The notes: generated from the letters alone by a model not told the origin. A DNA stretch of 64,000 nt from Sphingopyxis sp. PET50 (GCF_025244705.1 NZ_CP104207.1:3348001-3412000), one strand, 5' to 3'; shown: positions 9,521 through 18,590, counted from the stretch's first letter. Program-made: numbers and translations.

Positions 9521-9922
9521 CTAACCCGCCTGTGCGGCGAGCATCGCGGCCATTTTCTCCCACACCTTGTTGATCGCCTTCAAGGGGCGGACCATCACCT
9601 TGAAATCGACGATCTTGCCCTCGCCGTTCCAGCGGATGATGTCGACGCCGTTGATCCGGATATCGTCGAGCGTCGTGGCGAACTCGAGGCAAGCCTGGTC
9701 GCCATCGACGATTTCGCGCAGATAGCGGAAATCGTCGCCGCCCAGCGCATGGCTCGCCGCGTGCAGATAGGCGAAGACCTTGTCCCGCCCCTCCTGCGGC
9801 GTGTGGACGACGGGCGAGTGAAAGACCGCATCCTCGGCCAGCATCGCGCGCAGCGCCTGCGGATCGCCGCCGCCCGCCATATAGGCGTGCCAGGCGGCGA
9901 CGCCGGCTTTGGCGCCGTTCAT
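9521..9922 (-). CDS. NTF2-like/SnoaL-type protein
   Basis: A 133-residue protein of the NTF2-like fold: an N-terminal helix (WHAYMAGGGDPQALRAMLAE), AVFHSPVVHTPQEGRDKV, and strands ending RINGVDIIRWNGEGKIVDF, as in SnoaL-like domains that bind or isomerise small molecules. Its ATG overlaps the stop of the dienelactone hydrolase gene upstream (ATGA at 9922-9919), so the two are co-translated and probably act on related substrates. The substrate cannot be seen. Confidence 0.75.
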   Translation of the reverse strand: MNGAKAGVAAWHAYMAGGGDPQALRAMLAEDAVFHSPVVHTPQEGRDKVFAYLHAASHALGGDDFRYLREIVDGDQACLEFATTLDDIRINGVDIIRWNGEGKIVDFKVMVRPLKAINKVWEKMAAMLAAQAG

Positions 9923-10617
9923 GCCAGATGCTCGGCGAAAAAGGCGCGGGTGCGGCTGTCGGCGAGCTGCGCGCCCGCCTCGTTGCGGCGGTTGCCGCTG
10001 GTCGCGGCGAAACCATGGTCGAGGCCCTCATAGTCGTGGAGCGTGACCTTGGGCAGCGGACCCAGCCCTTCGTGCATCTTCGCCTGCGCCTCGGGGCCTA
10101 CAAGATGATCGCCGGTCGGGATATGGAGCATCAGCGGGTGCGCGATCGCGTGGCTTTCGTTCAGCATCTGGTCGATCATCACGCCATAATAGCCGACCGA
10201 GGCGTTCACGTCGGTGCGCGCCGCGGTCATATAGGCGAGGCGGCCGCCGAGGCAGAAGCCGACCGCGCCGACCTTGCTCGCACCCTGGCTGCGCGCCCAG
10301 CGGATCGCCGCCTCGATATCCTTGACCCCGTCGTCGGCGTCATATTGGCCGAAATAGCCGAAGGCCTCCTGCAGTTCGGCCTCGACATCGGGGTCGAGTT
10401 CGACCCCGGGGGCGAAGCGCCAGAAGATGTCGGGCGCGATCGCCAGATAGCCCTCCGCCGCCCAGTCGTCGCATTTCTGGCGGATGCCCGCGTTCACCCC
10501 GAAGATTTCGGGGATGACGACGATCGCGCGCGAGCTGTCGGCATCGGGGCGCGCGACATAGGCGGGGATGTCGCCTTCGCCGTCGAGCGCGGGAATCGTC
10601 GTGTTGGTCGCGGGCAT
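9919..10617 (-). CDS. Dienelactone hydrolase family protein
   Basis: An alpha/beta hydrolase of the dienelactone hydrolase family, 232 residues. The nucleophile Cys is in GAVGFCLGGR, the acid Asp in HIPTGDHLVG and the His in DHGFA, giving the Cys-Asp-His triad of this family. VVIPEIFGVN near residue 36 is also typical. Start 10617 is preceded by GGAGAG. It heads a two-gene operon with the NTF2-like gene. Members of the family open lactone rings in chloroaromatic degradation or act on other esters; no other degradation genes are adjacent, so the substrate remains open. Confidence 0.85.
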   Translation of the reverse strand: MPATNTTIPALDGEGDIPAYVARPDADSSRAIVVIPEIFGVNAGIRQKCDDWAAEGYLAIAPDIFWRFAPGVELDPDVEAELQEAFGYFGQYDADDGVKDIEAAIRWARSQGASKVGAVGFCLGGRLAYMTAARTDVNASVGYYGVMIDQMLNESHAIAHPLMLHIPTGDHLVGPEAQAKMHEGLGPLPKVTLHDYEGLDHGFAATSGNRRNEAGAQLADSRTRAFFAEHLA

Positions 10618-10714
10618 GAGGGGTCTCTCCTGACTCTTGCTTCTTGGCGGTGAAAGCGCGAAGCTAGCGGTCGCGCGAGCGCGGCTCAAGCGCGTAAAGG
10701 GGCGGAGACGGGTG

Positions 10715-11005
10715 ATGAAATTCAATATCGAGATCGATTGCACCCCCGAGGAGGCACGGCGGCTGGTCGGACTGCCCGATCTCGAGCCGCTGCACGAAAT
10801 CTATCTCGACCGCGTCAAGGAACTGATGGCCAAGGGCATCACCCCCGACATGGTGCAGACGATGGTCAAGAGCTGGGTGCCGATGGGCGAAAGCGGGCTG
10901 GGGCTGATCCAGTCGCTGATGAGCCAGTTCGGCGGCGGGCTGATGGGCGGCGCGGGCAAGACCGGCGATGGCGACGACAAACCGCCGCGAGGACGCAAGA
11001 GCTGA
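10715..11005 (+). CDS. DUF6489 family protein
   Basis: A 96-residue protein of unknown function. MKFNIEIDCTPEEARRLVGLPDLEPL followed by helices and a Gly-rich tail (SQFGGGLMGGAGK) is typical of the DUF6489 family found in sphingomonads (family name from memory). The start at 10715 has GGAGACGG upstream. It ends exactly where mnmE begins, so the two are likely co-transcribed. The Gly/Met-rich C terminus is probably flexible. Confidence 0.7.
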   Translation: MKFNIEIDCTPEEARRLVGLPDLEPLHEIYLDRVKELMAKGITPDMVQTMVKSWVPMGESGLGLIQSLMSQFGGGLMGGAGKTGDGDDKPPRGRKS

Positions 11006-12336
11006 GCCAAGACGAAAGCCGCGAGACGATCTTCGCGCTGTCGAGCGGGATGCCGCTGCGGCGGCGATCGGCGTCGTGCGCGTCAGCGGGCCGCGGGCCG
11101 GCGCGGCGTTGCAGGCGCTGGCGGGGCGGTTGCCCGAACCGCGCCGCGCGGCGCTGGCGAATCTCCGCGATGACGCTGGCGCCGCGCTCGACCGCGCCCT
11201 CATCCTGTGGTTTCCGGGGCTGAGCGACCGCGACGGGCGAGGATCTGGCCGAGCTGCATCTCCACGGCGGCCGCGCGGTGGTGGCGGCGGTCGAGACGGC
11301 GCTGGGCGCGATGCCGGGACTCCGCCGCGCCGCGCCGGGCGAGTTCACGCGGCGGGCGTTCGAAAACGGGCGCATCGACCTGGCCGAGGCCGAGGGGCTC
11401 GCCGACCTGCTCGCGGCCGAGACCGAGAGCCAGCGGGTGCAGGCGCTGGGCATGGCGAGCGGGCATGTGTCGCGCGTGGTGGCGGGATGGCAGGACCGGT
11501 TGCTCGGGCTGATGGCGGGGGCGGAGGCGGAACTCAATTTCGCCGATGAGGAGGATGTGGAAGTTGGCGAAAGTGTCGCGCAGCGGTTGCGTGACGGCAT
11601 GGCGTCTTTGGCGGCGGACATGGGCCAGTGGCTGGCGCGGCCGGCGGCGGAGGTGATCGCCGAGGGGCTGTCGGTCGTCATCGCGGGGCCACCCAATGCC
11701 GGTAAATCCACACTTATCAATGCTTTAGCTAATCGAGAGCTGGCGATCGTGTCGCCGGTGGCGGGGACGACGCGCGACGTGATCGAGACCGCGCTGGCGC
11801 TCGACGGGATCGCGATGCGCTTTTCGGATACGGCGGGGCTGCGCGCCGAAAGTGCCGATGCGATCGAGACGATCGGGATCGGCCGCGCGAAGGCGGCGGT
11901 CGCGGCGGCGGATATATTGCTGTGGCTGGGCCCGCCGAAGGAGGTCCCCGACCACCCGTGCGCGATCCGGATCGCGGCGCAGGCCGACCGCTGGAAGGGC
12001 GATGCGGCGGCCGAAGCCGAGGCCGCCGGCTGCGACCTGACCCTGTCGGCGGCGACGGGCGAGGGGATGGACAGGCTGCACCGCATGATCGTCGAGATGG
12101 CGCGCACATTGCTGCCGCGCGAGGGCGAGGTGGCGCTGCGCCGGCGCCAGCGCGACGCGCTGGCGGAGGCGAAGGCCTGGCTGGAAGTCGAGGCGGAATC
12201 GCGCGAGGCGGGCGATCTGATCCTGCTCGCCGAGCGGTTGCGGCTCGCGGGCGGTGCGCTCGACCGGATCACCGGGCGGGCAGGGGTCGAGGAAATGCTC
12301 GACACGCTGTTCGGACGATTCTGCATCGGAAAATGA
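11002..12336 (+). CDS. mnmE: tRNA uridine-5-carboxymethylaminomethyl GTPase MnmE, two frame changes
   Basis: With MnmG, this GTPase modifies U34 of tRNAs reading split codon boxes. The N-terminal formyl-tetrahydrofolate-binding part begins [11 protein letters not shown], then shifts frame near 11050 before [14 protein letters not shown], and shifts again near 11225 before [15 protein letters not shown]. The rest is intact: the G1 loop [10 protein letters not shown] (about residue 230), AGTTRDV (G2), DTAGL (G3), and the family C terminus FCIGK with its conserved Cys. No ATG is seen. The frame begins with CTG at 11002 overlapping the DUF6489 stop, or the start was lost with the sequence errors. 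A parS site begins one base after the stop. Confidence 0.9.
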
Positions 12337-12352
12337 TGTTCCACGTGGAACA
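12337..12352. promoter_or_regulatory. parS: parS site 1 (ParB-binding)
   Basis: TGTTCCACGTGGAACA, a perfect 16-base palindrome matching the chromosomal parS consensus (TGTTTCACGTGAAACA family). It lies directly after the mnmE stop codon, 4.3 kb before parB. It should nucleate ParB spreading near the origin. Confidence 0.9.
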
Positions 12353-12387
12353 GCGATTTCGGTAAGATTGGGCGTAAGCCTTTTTTT

Positions 12388-12456
12388 TCACACAAAGACA
12401 CAAAGATGGCGCGTTCGCTTGCGGGCCGATGCGCCCTCTTTGCGCCTTTGCGTGAG
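12388..12456. repeat. Intergenic hairpin, CACAAAG type
   Basis: The arm TCACACAAAGACACAAAGA is answered by CTTTGCGCCTTTGCGTGA about 35 bases later. It belongs to the hairpin family also found at 14761-15078, 15106-15174, 17637-17708, 31519-31656, 41261-41395 and 51667-51808. It fills most of the mnmE-mnmG gap. Confidence 0.6.
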
Positions 12457-12520
12457 ATATTTTTTGGCGCTACGCGCGGATGGATTTGACCGGCGGTTTC
12501 CGCTATGCGCCGCCACAATC

Positions 12521-14392
12521 ATGCACAGCAGCGCAATATTTGATGTCATCGTCGTCGGCGGTGGGCATGCCGGGACCGAGGCCGCTGCCGCCGCGGCTCG
12601 GCTCGGCGCGCGCGTCGCGCTCGTCAATTTCGACCCCGCACTGATCGGGACGATGTCGTGCAACCCGGCGATCGGGGGGCTCGGCAAGGGGCATCTGATG
12701 CGCGAGGTCGATGCGCTCGACGGATGGATGGCGCGCGCCGCCGACGCGGCGGCGATCCATTACCGGATGCTCAACGCGTCGAAGGGCGCGGCGGTGCAGG
12801 GGCCGCGCATCCAGGCCGATCGCAAACTCTATCGGCAGGCGATCCAGGATCTGCTCGCCGCCGAAGAGGGCATCACCGTCGTCGAGGGCGAGGCGGCGGC
12901 GCTGATCCTGTCCGACAATGGTGCGCGCGTTGAAGGGCTCGAACTCGGCGACGGGACCAAGCTCGGGGCGGGGGCGGTGGTGCTTGCGACGGGGACCTTC
13001 CTCGGCGGGCGGCTGTTCCGCGGCGAGGAGCGGATGGAAGGCGGGCGCATCGGCGAGGCCGGGGCGCACCGGCTGGCGGAGCAGCTCCGCGGCGCCGACC
13101 TCCCGATGGCGCGACTCAAGACGGGGACGCCGCCGCGGCTCGACGGACGCACGATCGACTGGGCGCGGCTCGCCGAGCAACCGTCGGACAGCGTCGAGGG
13201 GGCGAACTGGACCTGTTCCACGTGGAACAATGGGCGTACGGTGCCGCAGATTTTCTGCGCGATCACGCGCACCAATGCCGAATCCCACGCGATCATCGCG
13301 GCGAATCTCGACCGCTCGCCGCTGTTCACCGGGGCGATCGGGGCGGCGGGGCCGCGCTATTGTCCGTCGATCGAGGACAAGATCCACCGCTTCGCCGACC
13401 GCGACGGGCATCAGGTGTTTCTCGAACCCGAGGGGCTCGATTCGGTGCTCGTCTATCCGAACGGCATTTCGACCTCGCTTCCCGCCGATGTGCAGCTTAG
13501 CATGCTGCGCACGATGGAGGGGCTCGAGGCGGTCGAGATGACCGTTCCCGGCTATGCGGTCGAATATGACCATATCGACCCGCGCGCGCTCGACCGGACG
13601 TTGCAGGTCCGCGCGATTTCCGGACTCTGGTGCGCAGGGCAGATCAACGGCACCACCGGCTATGAGGAAGCGGCGGCGCAGGGGCTGGTCGCGGGCGCGA
13701 ATGCGGCGCTCGCCGTGCAGGGGCGCGATCCGTTGATCCTCGACCGGTCCGAATCCTATATCGGGGTGATGGTCGACGACCTGGTGCTGCAGGGAGTGAC
13801 CGAACCCTACCGGATGCTCACCGCGCGCGCCGAATATCGGCTGCGGCTGCGCGCCGACAATGCGGCGACGCGGCTGACGCCGAAGGGGATCGCGCTCGGG
13901 CTGGTGCGGCCGGCGACCGCCGCGCTGTTCGACGCGCGGATGGCCGAGCGGGCGCGGGCGGGGGCATTGCTCGAAGCGCCGGCGACGACCGCCGACTATG
14001 CGGCGATCGGGCTGGCGCTGCCCGGCGACGGCGCGGCGCGGCGGCGGATCGACCTGCTGCGCTTTTCCGGCGTGACGATGGCGGCGCTGACAATGCTCGC
14101 CCCCGAACTCGTGGCGATCGACGAAAGCATCCTCGCCGAACTCGCCGAGGATGCGCATTATGCGCCCTATATCGCACGGCAGGAGGCCGAGTTGCGGTCG
14201 CTGGCGGCGAACGAGGCGATATTGCTCGACCCGGCGCTCGACTATGCCGCGATCGGCGGCCTGTCGCGCGAGATGGTCGAACGGCTGAGCAAGGCGCGGC
14301 CCGAGACGCTGGGGCAGGCGGGGCGGATCGACGGGGTGACCCCGGCGGCGCTCACCGCGATCCTGGTGCATAGCAAGCGGCGGGCGGCTTGA
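12521..14392 (+). CDS. mnmG: tRNA uridine-5-carboxymethylaminomethyl modification enzyme MnmG
   Basis: FAD-dependent partner of MnmE in wobble-uridine modification. The 623-residue protein begins with the dinucleotide-binding [16 protein letters not shown] at residues 7-22. It has [38 protein letters not shown], the [17 protein letters not shown] segment, and a helical C terminus for tRNA and MnmE contact. The gene is unbroken. The ATG at 12521 is the only start compatible with the family N terminus, although the frame is open further upstream. It carries parS site 2 inside its coding sequence (13214-13229). Confidence 0.96.
   Translation: MHSSAIFDVIVVGGGHAGTEAAAAAARLGARVALVNFDPALIGTMSCNPAIGGLGKGHLMREVDALDGWMARAADAAAIHYRMLNASKGAAVQGPRIQADRKLYRQAIQDLLAAEEGITVVEGEAAALILSDNGARVEGLELGDGTKLGAGAVVLATGTFLGGRLFRGEERMEGGRIGEAGAHRLAEQLRGADLPMARLKTGTPPRLDGRTIDWARLAEQPSDSVEGANWTCSTWNNGRTVPQIFCAITRTNAESHAIIAANLDRSPLFTGAIGAAGPRYCPSIEDKIHRFADRDGHQVFLEPEGLDSVLVYPNGISTSLPADVQLSMLRTMEGLEAVEMTVPGYAVEYDHIDPRALDRTLQVRAISGLWCAGQINGTTGYEEAAAQGLVAGANAALAVQGRDPLILDRSESYIGVMVDDLVLQGVTEPYRMLTARAEYRLRLRADNAATRLTPKGIALGLVRPATAALFDARMAERARAGALLEAPATTADYAAIGLALPGDGAARRRIDLLRFSGVTMAALTMLAPELVAIDESILAELAEDAHYAPYIARQEAELRSLAANEAILLDPALDYAAIGGLSREMVERLSKARPETLGQAGRIDGVTPAALTAILVHSKRRAA
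13214..13229. promoter_or_regulatory. parS: parS site 2 (ParB-binding), inside mnmG
   Basis: TGTTCCACGTGGAACA, identical to site 1 and perfectly palindromic, embedded in the mnmG reading frame where it encodes part of TCSTWN. A site inside a conserved gene, identical to the intergenic one, argues for selection on the DNA sequence. Confidence 0.88.
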
Positions 14393-14406
14393 GGCGGGGA
14401 CGGGCG

Positions 14407-14724
14407 ATGAGCGGCAAGAAAACCCGGATCATGTATATTGAGGACAAGTCGGCCGGGCTGAACGGTCCGGCCCGAATCGGGCGCGTGACTTTCTCGAAAT
14501 CGGGGCAGTCGATCCACTATGGAGGCCGCCTTTTCCAGCGGCTGGGTGGCGACGGGTTCAAGGCGAACTATTACGACGCCGAGACCGGTGATCATTACTG
14601 GATTTCAGGTCCTCGGAAGGATGGTCGCGATCGGCTCTATCCGTCGAGTTCGATGGCGGTCGAAATAGATGCGGATGTCCAAAACGAATATTGGAGCGAG
14701 ATTCGGGGTTGCGGCGCTCGCTGA
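14407..14724 (+). CDS. Conserved small protein of unknown function
   Basis: A 105-residue protein. Its pattern RIMYIEDKSAGLNGPARIGR, VTFSKSGQSIHYGGRLFQ, NYYDAETGDHYWISGPRKDG and DVQNEYWSEIRG is that of a widespread small family of mostly beta structure; homologues are sometimes mislabelled 1-deoxyxylulose-5-phosphate synthase, with which it shares no domain. The ATG at 14407 starts 15 bases after mnmG. GC content and codons fit the genome less closely than mnmG does. Role unknown. Confidence 0.65.
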   Translation: MSGKKTRIMYIEDKSAGLNGPARIGRVTFSKSGQSIHYGGRLFQRLGGDGFKANYYDAETGDHYWISGPRKDGRDRLYPSSSMAVEIDADVQNEYWSEIRGCGAR

Positions 14725-14760
14725 CCTCGGCGCGGTCAGAGTCCTTGGTGTTGTTAAAAT

Positions 14761-15078
14761 CTCACACAAAGACACGAAGAGGGCAGTGCAAGAAGGCGAG
14801 GGATATTCTTGCCGTCCGGTGTTTGAGCGGAAAGCGGGACCCCGGATCAAGTCGGTGGTTATTCCTTTCCGACAAGTAGGTGTTCCCCGGCGAAAGCCGG
14901 GGTCCAGATGGGGCAGCGCCATTCCTCGTGGACCCCGGCTTTCGCCGGGGAACAGGGTCGCTACTCGTTCCAAGGATATAAACCCCGATCAAGTCCGGGG
15001 TGACGGGGAATGGTACGGCGCTCACGGTCGAATGTTCGTCTGGCGTGGCTCGCTGCCCTCTTTGTGTCTTTGTGTGAG
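14761..15078. repeat. Long inverted repeat around nested hairpins (fills the gap before rsmG)
   Basis: The 489-base gap 14725-15213 contains no gene, only repeats. The outer arms are CTCACACAAAGACACGAAGA.. (14761-14784) and the near-perfect complement 15055-15078 (one mismatch). Between them lies a second hairpin (14881-14954) and a third motif, ACCCCGATCAAGTCCGGGGT. The nesting suggests that one repeat family inserted into another. Confidence 0.65.
14881..14954. repeat. REP-like hairpin, CCCCGGCGAAAGCCGGGG type
   Basis: Perfect 26-base inverted arms (14881-14906 and 14929-14954) with a 22-base loop. Each arm is itself a small palindrome (CCCCGGC GAAA GCCGGGG). It is the same class as the GC-rich hairpins at 18591-18677, 53925-54004 and 62096-62200. 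Confidence 0.7.
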
Positions 15079-15105
15079 AAATTATTGGGTGACCGTCTGG
15101 AAGGA

Positions 15106-15174
15106 TTCTTCGTGCCTTTGCGCCTTTGCGTGAGGCTTTTAAAATCTCGCGCAAAGGCGCAAAGGCACGAAGAA
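15106..15174. repeat. Intergenic hairpin, CGCAAAGGCGCAAAGG type
   Basis: Arms of 29 bases (15106-15134 and 15146-15174) complement each other with one mismatch and an 11-base AT-rich loop (GCTTTTAAAAT). It lies about 40 bases before the rsmG start and could act as a terminator or RNA stabiliser. Confidence 0.7.
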
Positions 15175-15213
15175 GGGTGAAAGCCCGCTTCGCGGGGAAG
15201 GTGAAAGAGCGAC

Positions 15214-15874
15214 GTGGCGGACGCCGATATATTGAACGATGAGGCGGCCGCGCGGGGCTGGATTGCGGATGCGCTCTCTCCGACACCTGACCAATGGGCG
15301 CGGCTCGAGCGCTTTGCGGAGATGCTGGTCGCCGAGAATGAGCGGCAGAATCTGATCGCGGCGTCGACGATTCCGACCTTGTGGGTGCGGCATATTGCCG
15401 ACAGTGCGCAATTGCTGGCGCTCGATAAGGACGGCGAGGGGCTTTGGGTCGATCTGGGGAGCGGGCCGGGGCTGCCGGGGCTCGTCGTCGCGATCCTGTC
15501 GGAGCGGCCGATGCTGCTCGTCGAATCGCGCAAGCGGCGGTGCGAATTTTTGCGCGCGGTGGCGGACGAGCTGGGGCTGGGGCATGTCGAGGTTGCCGAG
15601 GCCCCGCTCGAACGCGTCGAAACGCGCGCGGCGGGGACGATCAGCGCGCGCGCCTTTGCGCCGCTCGACCGGCTGATCGACTTGTCCGCGCGTTTTTCCA
15701 CCGAATCGACGCGATGGCTGCTGCCAAAGGGGCGAAACGCGGTTAAGGAACTGGCGTTGCTGCCGCCGCGCGTGGCAGAGAATGTTTCACGTGGAACAGA
15801 GCCGCACCGACGCCGAGAGCCGGATATTGGTGGGCCGGGGGGCGATCACGCCCGAAAAGCGAGGAAAAGCATGA
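15214..15874 (+). CDS. rsmG: 16S rRNA (guanine527-N7)-methyltransferase RsmG, one frame change
   Basis: SAM-dependent methyltransferase that modifies G527 of 16S rRNA. The protein starts at GTG 15214. WARLERFAEMLVAENERQNLIAAS precedes the SAM loop VDLGSGPGLPGLV (about residues 76-88) and VESRKRRCEFLR. Near 15765 the frame moves by one extra base. The correct tail is RAWQRMFHVEQSRTDAESR.. ending RGKA with TGA at 15872-15874. Read without correction, the frame runs into parA and gives a false RsmG-ParA fusion. Corrected length is 219 residues. The MFHVEQ segment is encoded by parS site 3, and the stop overlaps the parA ATG (ATGA). Confidence 0.92.
15783..15798. promoter_or_regulatory. parS: parS site 3 (ParB-binding), inside rsmG
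   Basis: TGTTTCACGTGGAACA, one base from a perfect palindrome, encoding FHVEQ of RsmG. It lies 73 bases before the parA stop-start overlap. Hybrid TTTCACGTGGAA sites of this form are known as functional parS in alphaproteobacteria. Confidence 0.85.
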
Positions 15875-16653
15875 TCCGCATTGCCGTAGCGAACCAGAAG
15901 GGCGGGGTCGGCAAGACGACGACCGCGATCAATCTGGCGACCGCGCTCGCGGCGACCGGCTGGCGCACGCTGATCATCGACCTCGATCCGCAGGGCAACG
16001 CCTCGACCGGGCTCGGCATCGGGCAGGCGCAGCGCATTTTGTCGAGCTACGACCTGCTGCGCGGCGAGGCGACGCTCGCCGAATGCGCGATTGCGACCGC
16101 GGTGCCGCGGCTCGACATCGTCACCGCGACGGTCGATCTGTCGGGCGCCGAGATCGAGTTGATCGAATATAAGGACCGGCTGCACAAGCTGCAGCAGGCG
16201 CTGTCGGGCGCCGAGGCGGGGCAGTGGGACATCTGCCTGATCGATTGCCCGCCGTCGCTGGGGATGCTGACGCTCAACGCGCTGATCGCCGCCGAATCGC
16301 TGATCGTGCCGCTGCAGTGCGAATTTTTCGCGCTCGAGGGGCTGAGCCAGCTGCTCACCACGGTCGAGCGTGTGCGCGGCAAGTTCAACCAGAATCTGTC
16401 GATCCTGGGGGTTGCGCTCACCATGTTCGACCGGCGCAACCGGCTGACTGACCAGGTCTCGGACGATGTCCGCGAAGTGCTGGGGCCGGTGGTGTTCGAG
16501 ACGGTGATCCCGCGCAATGTGCGGCTGTCGGAGGCGCCGAGCCACGGCCTGCCGGCGCTGATCTACGATCACCGCTGCGCCGGGTCGGCGGCCTATATCG
16601 CGCTCGCGCGCGAGCTGATTGACCGGCTACCCAATGTCCGCAAGGCCGCTTAA
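15871..16653 (+). CDS. parA: Chromosome-partitioning ATPase ParA (Soj type)
   Basis: Deviant Walker ATPase that, with ParB-parS, segregates the origin region. The 260 residues begin MIRIAVANQKGGVGKTTTAI with the signature KGGVGKTT (Lys at positions 10 and 15). They continue with the Walker A' region IIDLDPQGNASTGLG, the Walker B CLIDCPPSLGMLTLNAL, and PRNVRLSEAPSHG near the C terminus. It has no long N-terminal DNA-binding extension, so it is the chromosomal rather than the plasmid type. The ATG overlaps the rsmG stop, and the parB ATG follows its stop with no gap. The separate start at 15871 is favoured over a fusion with rsmG. Confidence 0.96.
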   Translation: MIRIAVANQKGGVGKTTTAINLATALAATGWRTLIIDLDPQGNASTGLGIGQAQRILSSYDLLRGEATLAECAIATAVPRLDIVTATVDLSGAEIELIEYKDRLHKLQQALSGAEAGQWDICLIDCPPSLGMLTLNALIAAESLIVPLQCEFFALEGLSQLLTTVERVRGKFNQNLSILGVALTMFDRRNRLTDQVSDDVREVLGPVVFETVIPRNVRLSEAPSHGLPALIYDHRCAGSAAYIALARELIDRLPNVRKAA

Positions 16654-17615
16654 ATGTCTGATAATAAAAACGAAAATTCCTCCGTGCCGGTGACTCCGGC
16701 GAAAAGGCGGCCGTCGGGACTGGGGCGCGGGCTCAACGCGCTGTTCGGCGATGCCGCGGTCGAGGCGCCGGTGCTGGCGTCGCCCGGCGGCGCGTCGCCG
16801 GCATGCCGGCGAGCGGCGATTCGGTGCAGCATGTCGCGGTGGGCGCGATCCGCCCGCTGCCCGGCCAGCCGCGCCGCCATTTCGACGAGGGGGCGATCGC
16901 CGAGCTCGCCGATTCGATCGCCGCGCGGGGTCTGCTCCAGCCGATCATCGTGCGCGCCGCGCCCGACGGGCAGGGGTACCAGCTCGTCGCGGGCGAGCGG
17001 CGCTGGCGCGCGGCGCAGCGCGCGGGGCTGCACGCGATCCCGGCGCTCGTGCGCGCGCTCGACGATGCGGCGACCTATGAGATCGCGCTGGTCGAGAATA
17101 TCCAGCGCCAGGACCTCAACGCGATCGAGGAAGCGGGCGCCTATCGCAAGCTGATCGAGGATTTCGGGCACAATCAGGAGGCGCTGGCGAAGCTGGTCGG
17201 CAAGTCGCGCAGCCATGTCGCGAACCTGATGCGGCTGCTCGACCTGCCCGCCGCGGTGCAGGCGATGGTCGGCGACGGCAGCCTGACGATGGGGCATGCG
17301 CGCGCGCTGATCGGGGCGCCGGACGCCGAAGCGATCGCGCGCAAGGTGGTGAAGGACGGGCTGTCGGTGCGCGCGGTCGAGGCGCTGGCGCGCGCGGGCA
17401 AGGGCGGCGGGCGCAAGGCGCCGATGGAATATAAGAGCCTCGACGGCGGGCGCGACCCCGACATCGTCGCGGTCGAGCGCCATCTGTCCGAACTGCTGGG
17501 GATCGGCGTCGCGATCCAATATGCCGGCGGGGGCAAGGGGGCGCTGACGCTGAAATTCGCCTCGCTCGACCAGCTCGACATGATCTGCCAGCGGCTGAGC
17601 GGCGAATCGATCTGA
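16654..17615 (+). CDS. parB: Chromosome-partitioning protein ParB, one frame change
   Basis: CTP-dependent DNA clamp that loads at parS and spreads. The N terminus has RPSGLGRGLNALFGD, the ParA-interacting segment. The frame changes near 16797. Then come the ParB/Srx domain QHVAVGAIRPLPGQPRRHFD.., the CTP-binding GERRWRAA motif (preceded by YQLVA), the ENIQRQDLNAIEEA segment, and the helix-turn-helix KLVGKSRSHVANLMRLLDLP that recognises parS. A C-terminal dimer domain ends LDQLDMICQRLSGESI. Corrected length is about 320 residues. All three parS sites lie upstream within 4.3 kb. The frame change falls in the variable linker, but an essential gene with a real frameshift is unlikely. Confidence 0.93.
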
Positions 17616-17636
17616 TAGCTGCCGAAGGCATGAATT

Positions 17637-17708
17637 GATTCGCGCAGAGGACGCAGAGTGCGCCGAGCAATCGGTCCGCCTAACCGCTCTGCGTCCTTTG
17701 CGCGAATC
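17637..17708. repeat. Intergenic hairpin, CGCAGAGGACGCAGAG type
   Basis: Arms GATTCGCGCAGAGGACGCAG.. (17637-17658) and its complement 17687-17708 (one mismatch) follow parB closely and may end its transcript. The remaining part of the 360-base gap (17709-17975) holds no gene I can support; it must contain the promoter of the DUF4402 gene. Confidence 0.65.
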
Positions 17709-17975
17709 CGATTCTGCGGTTCGAATCGATGTTGGCGGACCGGGCTCAATTTGTGCCGAAGCGGGCCGTTATAGGAAAAAGACGGTCCCCGCCGTCGCGA
17801 TATTTTTACGCCAAAGCGCTGATTTATCCTGCTTTCCATGCGAAACGCGGGCCAATCCCTAATGCGCTGTTTACCATGGTTGTTGGGCAAAGGCTGAACG
17901 GGTGGTGCGTAGAAGGGCGGCAGCGACGGAGTGGGATTTCCGGTCGCTTCCGTTTGACCAAGGGACCAAATCATT

Positions 17976-18474
17976 ATGCGCAACATTGCACTGAAGCGCG
18001 CCCTGATGGGCGCCGCTATTGCCGCTCTCGCCATGAACGCCTCGGCGGCGCAGGCGGCGTCGGCCACCGGTACGGCGAAGGCCAAGATCCTGCGCCAGAT
18101 CACGCTCGCCAACACCAGCGACCTGCAATATGCGACGATCATCAGCGGCGCGACCGCTTCGACCGTCGCCGTGTCGACCGCCGAGCGCCGCGACCTGCGG
18201 TTCGGGCCTGACCTGCACCGGCACCACGACCGCCGCGAACTTCAACATCGCCGGCACCTCGGGTGCGGTGGTGCTCGTCGGCGGCGATTCGTCGGTGACG
18301 CTCAACGGCTCGCTCGGCGGCACGATGACCTCGACGCTGACCTATTCGGCGACGAACGTCACGCTGAGCGCGACGGGCGGCAGCTTCCAGGTCGGCGGCA
18401 CGCTGAGCGTCGGCGCCAACCAGGCCGCGGGCGACTATTCGGGGACGTTCAACGTCACCGCCAACTATCAATAA
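17976..18474 (+). CDS. DUF4402 pilin-like exported protein, one frame change
   Basis: A 165-residue exported protein (corrected). The signal peptide is clear: positively charged MRNIALKRALMG, a hydrophobic run, then NASAAQAA with cleavage after AQA. The mature part begins ATGTAKAKILRQITLAN, typical of DUF4402 proteins, which resemble pilus subunits. A frame change near 18183 by one extra base precedes SAATCGSGLTC. Two close cysteines (ATCGSGLTCTG) and an alternating Thr/Ser/Gly-rich beta pattern end in DYSGTFNVTANYQ, with the penultimate aromatic common in chaperone-usher subunits. It is followed by a strong terminator and then by chaperone and usher genes, so it is probably the major subunit of that system. 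Confidence 0.75.
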
Positions 18475-18522
18475 GCGTTTATCGGTGGGGGGACCGGCGG
18501 GCGTTCGCGTCCGCCGTGCCGC

Positions 18523-18564
18523 AAAAGGGTCGTCGGGGTACCAGCCCCCGGCGGCCCTTTTTTT
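18523..18564 (+). terminator. Rho-independent terminator after the DUF4402 gene
   Basis: AAAAGGGTCGTCGGGG and CCCCCGGCGGCCCTTTTTTT form a GC-rich stem with a short TACCAG loop and seven T at 18558-18564. Placed 50 bases after the pilin-like gene, it could limit read-through so that the subunit is made in excess over chaperone and usher. Confidence 0.8.
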
Positions 18565-18590
18565 GTAGCGCGGGGCCTGCGTTGGAACCG

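Noticed and set aside
14407..14724. 1-deoxy-D-xylulose-5-phosphate synthase
   Set aside because: Homologues sometimes carry this name, but the 105-residue protein has none of the thiamine-diphosphate enzyme's domains.
15214..16653. A fused RsmG-ParA protein
   Set aside because: The neighbouring frame carries the true RsmG C terminus and a stop overlapping the ParA start; the fusion needs only one extra base.
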